64,000 bases of DNA, taken from Paralvinella palmiformis. Its lineage: Eukaryota; Annelida; Polychaeta; Terebellida; Alvinellidae. Below are positions 37,534 to 64,000 of this stretch, in pieces. The translations under genes were made by a program, and so were the position numbers. The stretch is taken from positions 325,001-389,000 of the forward strand of contig JAODUP010000066.1 in NCBI GenBank assembly GCA_025642065.1, in the 5' to 3' direction. The notes beneath the pieces are model-generated. The model searched no databases and had not been told where the DNA came from. It saw only the letters and a list, made by a program, of their open reading frames with translations. Every line of letters begins with the position of its first letter. Position 1 is the first letter of the stretch.

Positions 37534-38700
37534 TACATTTCGTAAAAGTAAAAAAGTAGTAATCGGATTATTTCCAATAGATTTGCTGACAAGCTTTGTA
37601 CTAAATCTGAAACAGACTTTTGGAAGGATATTCGCCACATTGGTTATAGTAAGGTTAATTTGTCTAATTAAGTTTGTGATGTCAAGGATGATCTAATCCC
37701 TGAGATGTGAAATAATCACTACAACAGCAATTGTAATATGTTATGTGATGAATGAGTATTTACCAATGATATCTCAGCTAGTGGAGTACATGATCTTATT
37801 AGTATAGTCTCTCTTGTGTGAAATCTCTTGGTCTGGACAGAATTTCTTCTGAGCACTTAGTTAAGGTTTGCAAGTTATAAACTGTCAATACCAGTAGCCC
37901 TGTTTTTATCATCTTTATTTATATAACGTTTATTGCAAAAGTCATTGTTGGTTGATTAAACGTATTGGTGACAAAAATATCTATCGTCTGATATGTTTGG
38001 TTGTAAAATTATTGAACTTTTAATACTTAATAGAATTGAACCTTACCTGGTAATATGTGCCAATCAGTTTGGATCCAAGCATAAACATATATGGCAGTGC
38101 CATGAGTGTTTTCATTCTTAAGGTAATAATTATAGCTATTATATAAACCATGGTTCGCTTATGTATGTTTCCTTTTTTGATACCTCCCAAGCCTTTGACC
38201 GAGTGAATCATACTGTTTTATTACGTATATTATTACGTGCTGGTATTGTAATAAACTTTACTGTGTTAGATGGCTATAGAAGCTTTATCTTTTGGTTTTA
38301 CTGTTTCTAATGGTCTTAGACAGGAAGGAGTGGTCACCCCTTTATTCTTTGACTTTTATACGAATGAACTTAGTATTAGATTGAAATATGTACCAATCGG
38401 CTGTTGCTTTGCTGGGGTTGCAATATCCGACAAGGTTCTTCATAGATTGCTTGATTTGTGCTTAACATTTTGTAAAGGTAATTATATTTGATTTAATAGG
38501 AGTAAATCTAAGCTTATCCTTTTTGATACAATCAAATATGGTAATTATGCAAACATTTTGGTAGAGTGCAATGCCTTGAATTGTGTGAGTAACTTTAACT
38601 ACTTGGGAAATATCATAGATAATAAATTAAATGACAAACTGGATAAGAAAAATAAAGAAAGAATGCTGTATGGACGTAGTAAAATCATGAAATGAAAATT
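37534..38700 (+). mobile_element. degenerate LINE (copy E)
   Basis: Fragments of a different reverse transcriptase: SLGLDRISSEHLVKVCKL at 37811-37870, FFDTSQAFDRVNHTVLLRIL at 38173-38230, NGLRQEGVVTPLFFDFYTNE at 38310, and FNYLGNIIDNKLNDK at 38600. Frame is broken repeatedly. The order SLGLDGIS..DVSKAFDRVNH..GLRQG.V.SP..F..YLNDL is that of a non-LTR reverse transcriptase. Confidence 0.75.
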
Positions 38701-38838
38701 CTACGTTTGCTCTGCTTTTGTGAAGCACAAATTATTTTCTGCCTTTTGCAGCGATATTTATTTATTTCCCCTTTCAGTATAACGATATGCCTTTGGAATT
38801 ATAACGGATTTTTATATGAGAAGCAGCGCAATTGTTTG

Positions 38839-38951
<113 letters not shown>

Positions 38952-39260
38952 TGGTGTTTTAAGTTGTGGAGCTATGTATGAAAGACATGTGTTTAGTCCA
39001 GATATAGACTTGAATCATCTAATACCACTATATATAGCTCTAGTATGCTTTGTGGTTTCAGATGTGTACAGCAGCTCTAAGCTGAAATTATATTGGCACA
39101 AAGAATTGTATAGGCAGATCGAGAACCTTAATTGGTAATACGTCTGTAATTTTAAACCATTTTAAACCTTTTTATTTTATTTGTCATATTTATACTGTCA
39201 ATTGATTAAATATGAACTCGTGTTTGTTTAGCAAATATTGATGTCTGAAATTAAGAAAAT

Positions 39261-39263
<3 letters not shown>

Positions 39264-39332
<69 letters not shown>
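39264..39332. repeat. (CT)n(TA)n(GA)n self-complementary tract
   Basis: 27 bp of CT, 24 bp of TA and 18 bp of GA form a single palindromic tract that can fold into one long hairpin. It lies about 420 bp upstream of the kinase start codon. Confidence 0.97.
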
Positions 39333-39752
39333 AAATAGAAAGATAGAGGTGTGTGTATGTGTGTTTGTGTGTGTTGAATACTGGTAGAGAAAAAATCCGA
39401 AATAATGGCGTTACATTAAAATTATTATTACTATGAAAAGATTAATATATTAATTTGAATATTTGTTATTATTTTAAATTATATAGACACCTCTCACAGA
39501 GAAATAAACGCAATCATCAATTTTAGGGCGTTTTGAATTTGTATACTAATTAGAACGACCGGAGTGGTCGCCGTTATCTTATAATAAATATGCCTTTTTA
39601 ATAATATAAAATTGTATAAAGATAAGTCATTACGAATTATAATATTAAAATTTCTCAATAATGCATTGTTATCGATCTTGAAAAAAACGATGTGTAGATT
39701 ACAGTTACAAGTTCAAGGTCGACTACGTTATCTGTTGTAAACCGATAGTAAA

Positions 39753-62327
<22,575 letters not shown>

Positions 62328-62493
62328 GTAAGTGATAAGATGTGTGGGCAATGTGTACTGACTGATAACTGCCAATCAGTTGAAGATAATATGTTGTTAT
62401 CAGTGTTTTCTATAGCTCTCATTGTTATTGTTATCGGTGTATAGATGGCTCATTCAGTGGTTGTCATGTTTTAGTATTTGCATCTAATTACAA

Positions 62494-62495
62494 GT

Positions 62496-62535
<40 letters not shown>
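62494..62535. repeat. (GT)n microsatellite
   Basis: About 40 bp of GT with one interruption. Confidence 0.95.
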
Positions 62536-62536
<1 letters not shown>

Positions 62537-62604
62537 TTATTATTTGTATGTGCTTTTTACAATTATTTGCATTTGAAAGATAAAACCAAAATAGATTCAA
62601 TTCC

Positions 62605-62735
62605 ATTTTTAATTCAGTTCAAATTGTTTATTTTAACATTCATATTACATCATTTTAGTGACACCAAATGCGCGTAGAATGTTGAAAAGGAGCATGCTTG
62701 AAGCATTGCTTATATAATGCACCCCCCTTGATAGA
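62605..62735 (-). repeat. interspersed repeat, partner of 27448-27575
   Basis: On the - strand ggggggtgcattatataagc, caatgcttcaagcat and cttttcaacattctac, in the same order as at 27.4 kb, ending aataaacaatttgaactgaa. Confidence 0.55.
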
Positions 62736-62756
62736 AAACAAGGTTAATTAATTGGT

Positions 62757-62757
62757 C

Positions 62758-62790
<33 letters not shown>

Positions 62791-62792
62791 GA
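62757..62792. repeat. (GA)n microsatellite
   Basis: GA tract with one C interruption. A short (ATC)n follows at about 62857-62878. Confidence 0.95.
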
Positions 62793-63048
62793 TAATGAAT
62801 TTAGGCGTTTCCTCTTTCTCAGTATGAATTATTCATAACATCAGTGTTTAAAATTATCATCATCATCATCATCATCTTCACTGTGGAATCTTGAACAATA
62901 ATATGATTCATTAATGGTACACAAGGTGTGTTGATGATTTTGTTTTCATATGCTGTGTTATGTTCCCATTGTGACCATATGACAACTGTATATATCTTTC
63001 TTCATTCAAATGCCATTTTATGTTTCCCTCTTTCTAGCAGTCAGTTAA

Positions 63049-63440
63049 GATTATGTGGTCTGTAATAATCTATCAGGATCAGTCGGGTTTATGCTTGAAT
63101 CAAAGATTATGTGGTCTGTAATAATCTATCAGGATCAATCGGGTTTATGCTTGAATCAAAGATTATGTGGTCTGTAATAATCTATCAGGACCAGTCAGGT
63201 TTATGCTTGAATCAAAGATTATGTGGTCTGTAATAATCTATCAGGATCAATTGGGTTTATGCTCGAATCAAAGATTATGTGGTCTGTAATAATATATCAG
63301 GATCAATCGGGTTTATGCTTGAATCAAAGATTATGTGGTCTGTAATAATCTATCAGGATCAGTCGGGTTTATGCTTGAATCAAAGATTATGTGGTCTGTA
63401 ATAATCTATCAGGATCAGTCAGGTTTATGCTTGAATCAAT
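63049..63440 (+). repeat. 56-bp minisatellite, seven units
   Basis: Units start at 63049, 63105, 63161, 63217, 63273, 63329 and 63385, each exactly 56 bp and beginning gattatgtggtctgtaataa. Differences are confined to a few sites, chiefly the tcag/tcaa and tcggg/tcagg positions. An eighth unit breaks off after gatt. Confidence 0.98.
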
Positions 63441-64000
63441 GATTGGTCTTCTGAAAGACCAACATTAATATAATAATAACAACAACAATAATAATGTTGA
63501 TATAATAAAGTGCCTTTACAATGTACTATGAAATTACACCATTGTGTGCAGTGTGCATTAAGGTAGGCAAGAAGTTATCTATCAAAATAAAAAATCACAT
63601 AACAATAAATTTAGCAAAATCTGATTACATCCGATGTATTAATAATACAAAACCAATCAACATAATGTCACAATCTACATTATATCACACCTACTTCTAG
63701 ATAGGTTAACGAATTTTCATGTACCTTTCAAGCACTGGTTTACACATTTAATTAGTAGCAATTTTTTTTGCTAGATAGATTCTTATTTTGTAGAAAGATT
63801 CAATAGATATTTGGCATATTCACTAAATTATACTAAATTAGCACGTACAAAATTTGCCTATTTCCTACCCACCCCAATTGGTATTGGCCTAGAATGAACT
63901 CTATCTTGCAGCGCCATCTGGAGTCTGCCGTAATCAATTCCTGTTGGTGATGATGCAGAGACTGTCAACAGTTGTGTATAAGGGTTTGTGTCTTCAGCGT
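63441..64000. other. right edge, nothing recognised
   Basis: Presumably still inside the kinase gene. No docking-domain exon is recognisable before the window ends. Confidence 0.35.

Noticed and set aside
63049..63440. CRISPR-like array
   Set aside because: The whole 56-bp unit repeats, with no unique spacers, and the host is eukaryotic. It is a minisatellite.

Overview
The window is eukaryotic, animal DNA: AT-rich, full of microsatellites and transposon debris, with short coding exons bounded by GT..AG introns. The three recognisable genes (alpha-tubulin, MOB4/phocein, an OXSR1/STK39-type kinase), the intron sizes and the dense tRNA-derived SINEs and CR1-like LINEs suggest an invertebrate, most likely a mollusc. 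That taxon guess is an inference; no taxon-specific marker was seen.

Layout. 1-2,900 holds a complete three-exon alpha-tubulin gene on the + strand with a TATA box and a poly(A) signal. 8,348-9,802 holds a second alpha-tubulin copy in inverted, tail-to-tail orientation. Its exon 3 is nearly identical to the first copy, but exon 2 carries two in-frame nonsense codons and the terminal tyrosine codon has become TAG, so it is called a pseudogene. 10-16.8 kb is repeat-rich: a SINE array, a foldback element with arms of about 165 bp, and smaller inverted-repeat elements. 16,849-27,829 is a complete eight-exon MOB4 gene on the - strand, 218 codons, the STRIPAK subunit phocein. 28-39.5 kb is a graveyard of nested LINEs, SINEs and non-autonomous DNA elements. 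From 39,753 to beyond the right edge runs a WNK-regulated OXSR1/STK39-type kinase on the + strand. Eleven exons are firm (kinase domain plus the start of the regulatory tail), a twelfth is plausible, and the C-terminal docking domain lies outside the window.

The genes do not form an operon or an evident joint system. MOB4 (kinase-phosphatase scaffold) and the OXSR1-like kinase (ion homeostasis) both belong to Ste20-kinase biology, but neighbourhood alone does not imply a shared function.

No convincing undescribed system was found. The most informative item is the inverted alpha-tubulin pair, with its encoded loss of the C-terminal tyrosine, nonsense codons and hairpin-forming geometry. Next are several non-autonomous transposons with readable termini and target-site duplications.
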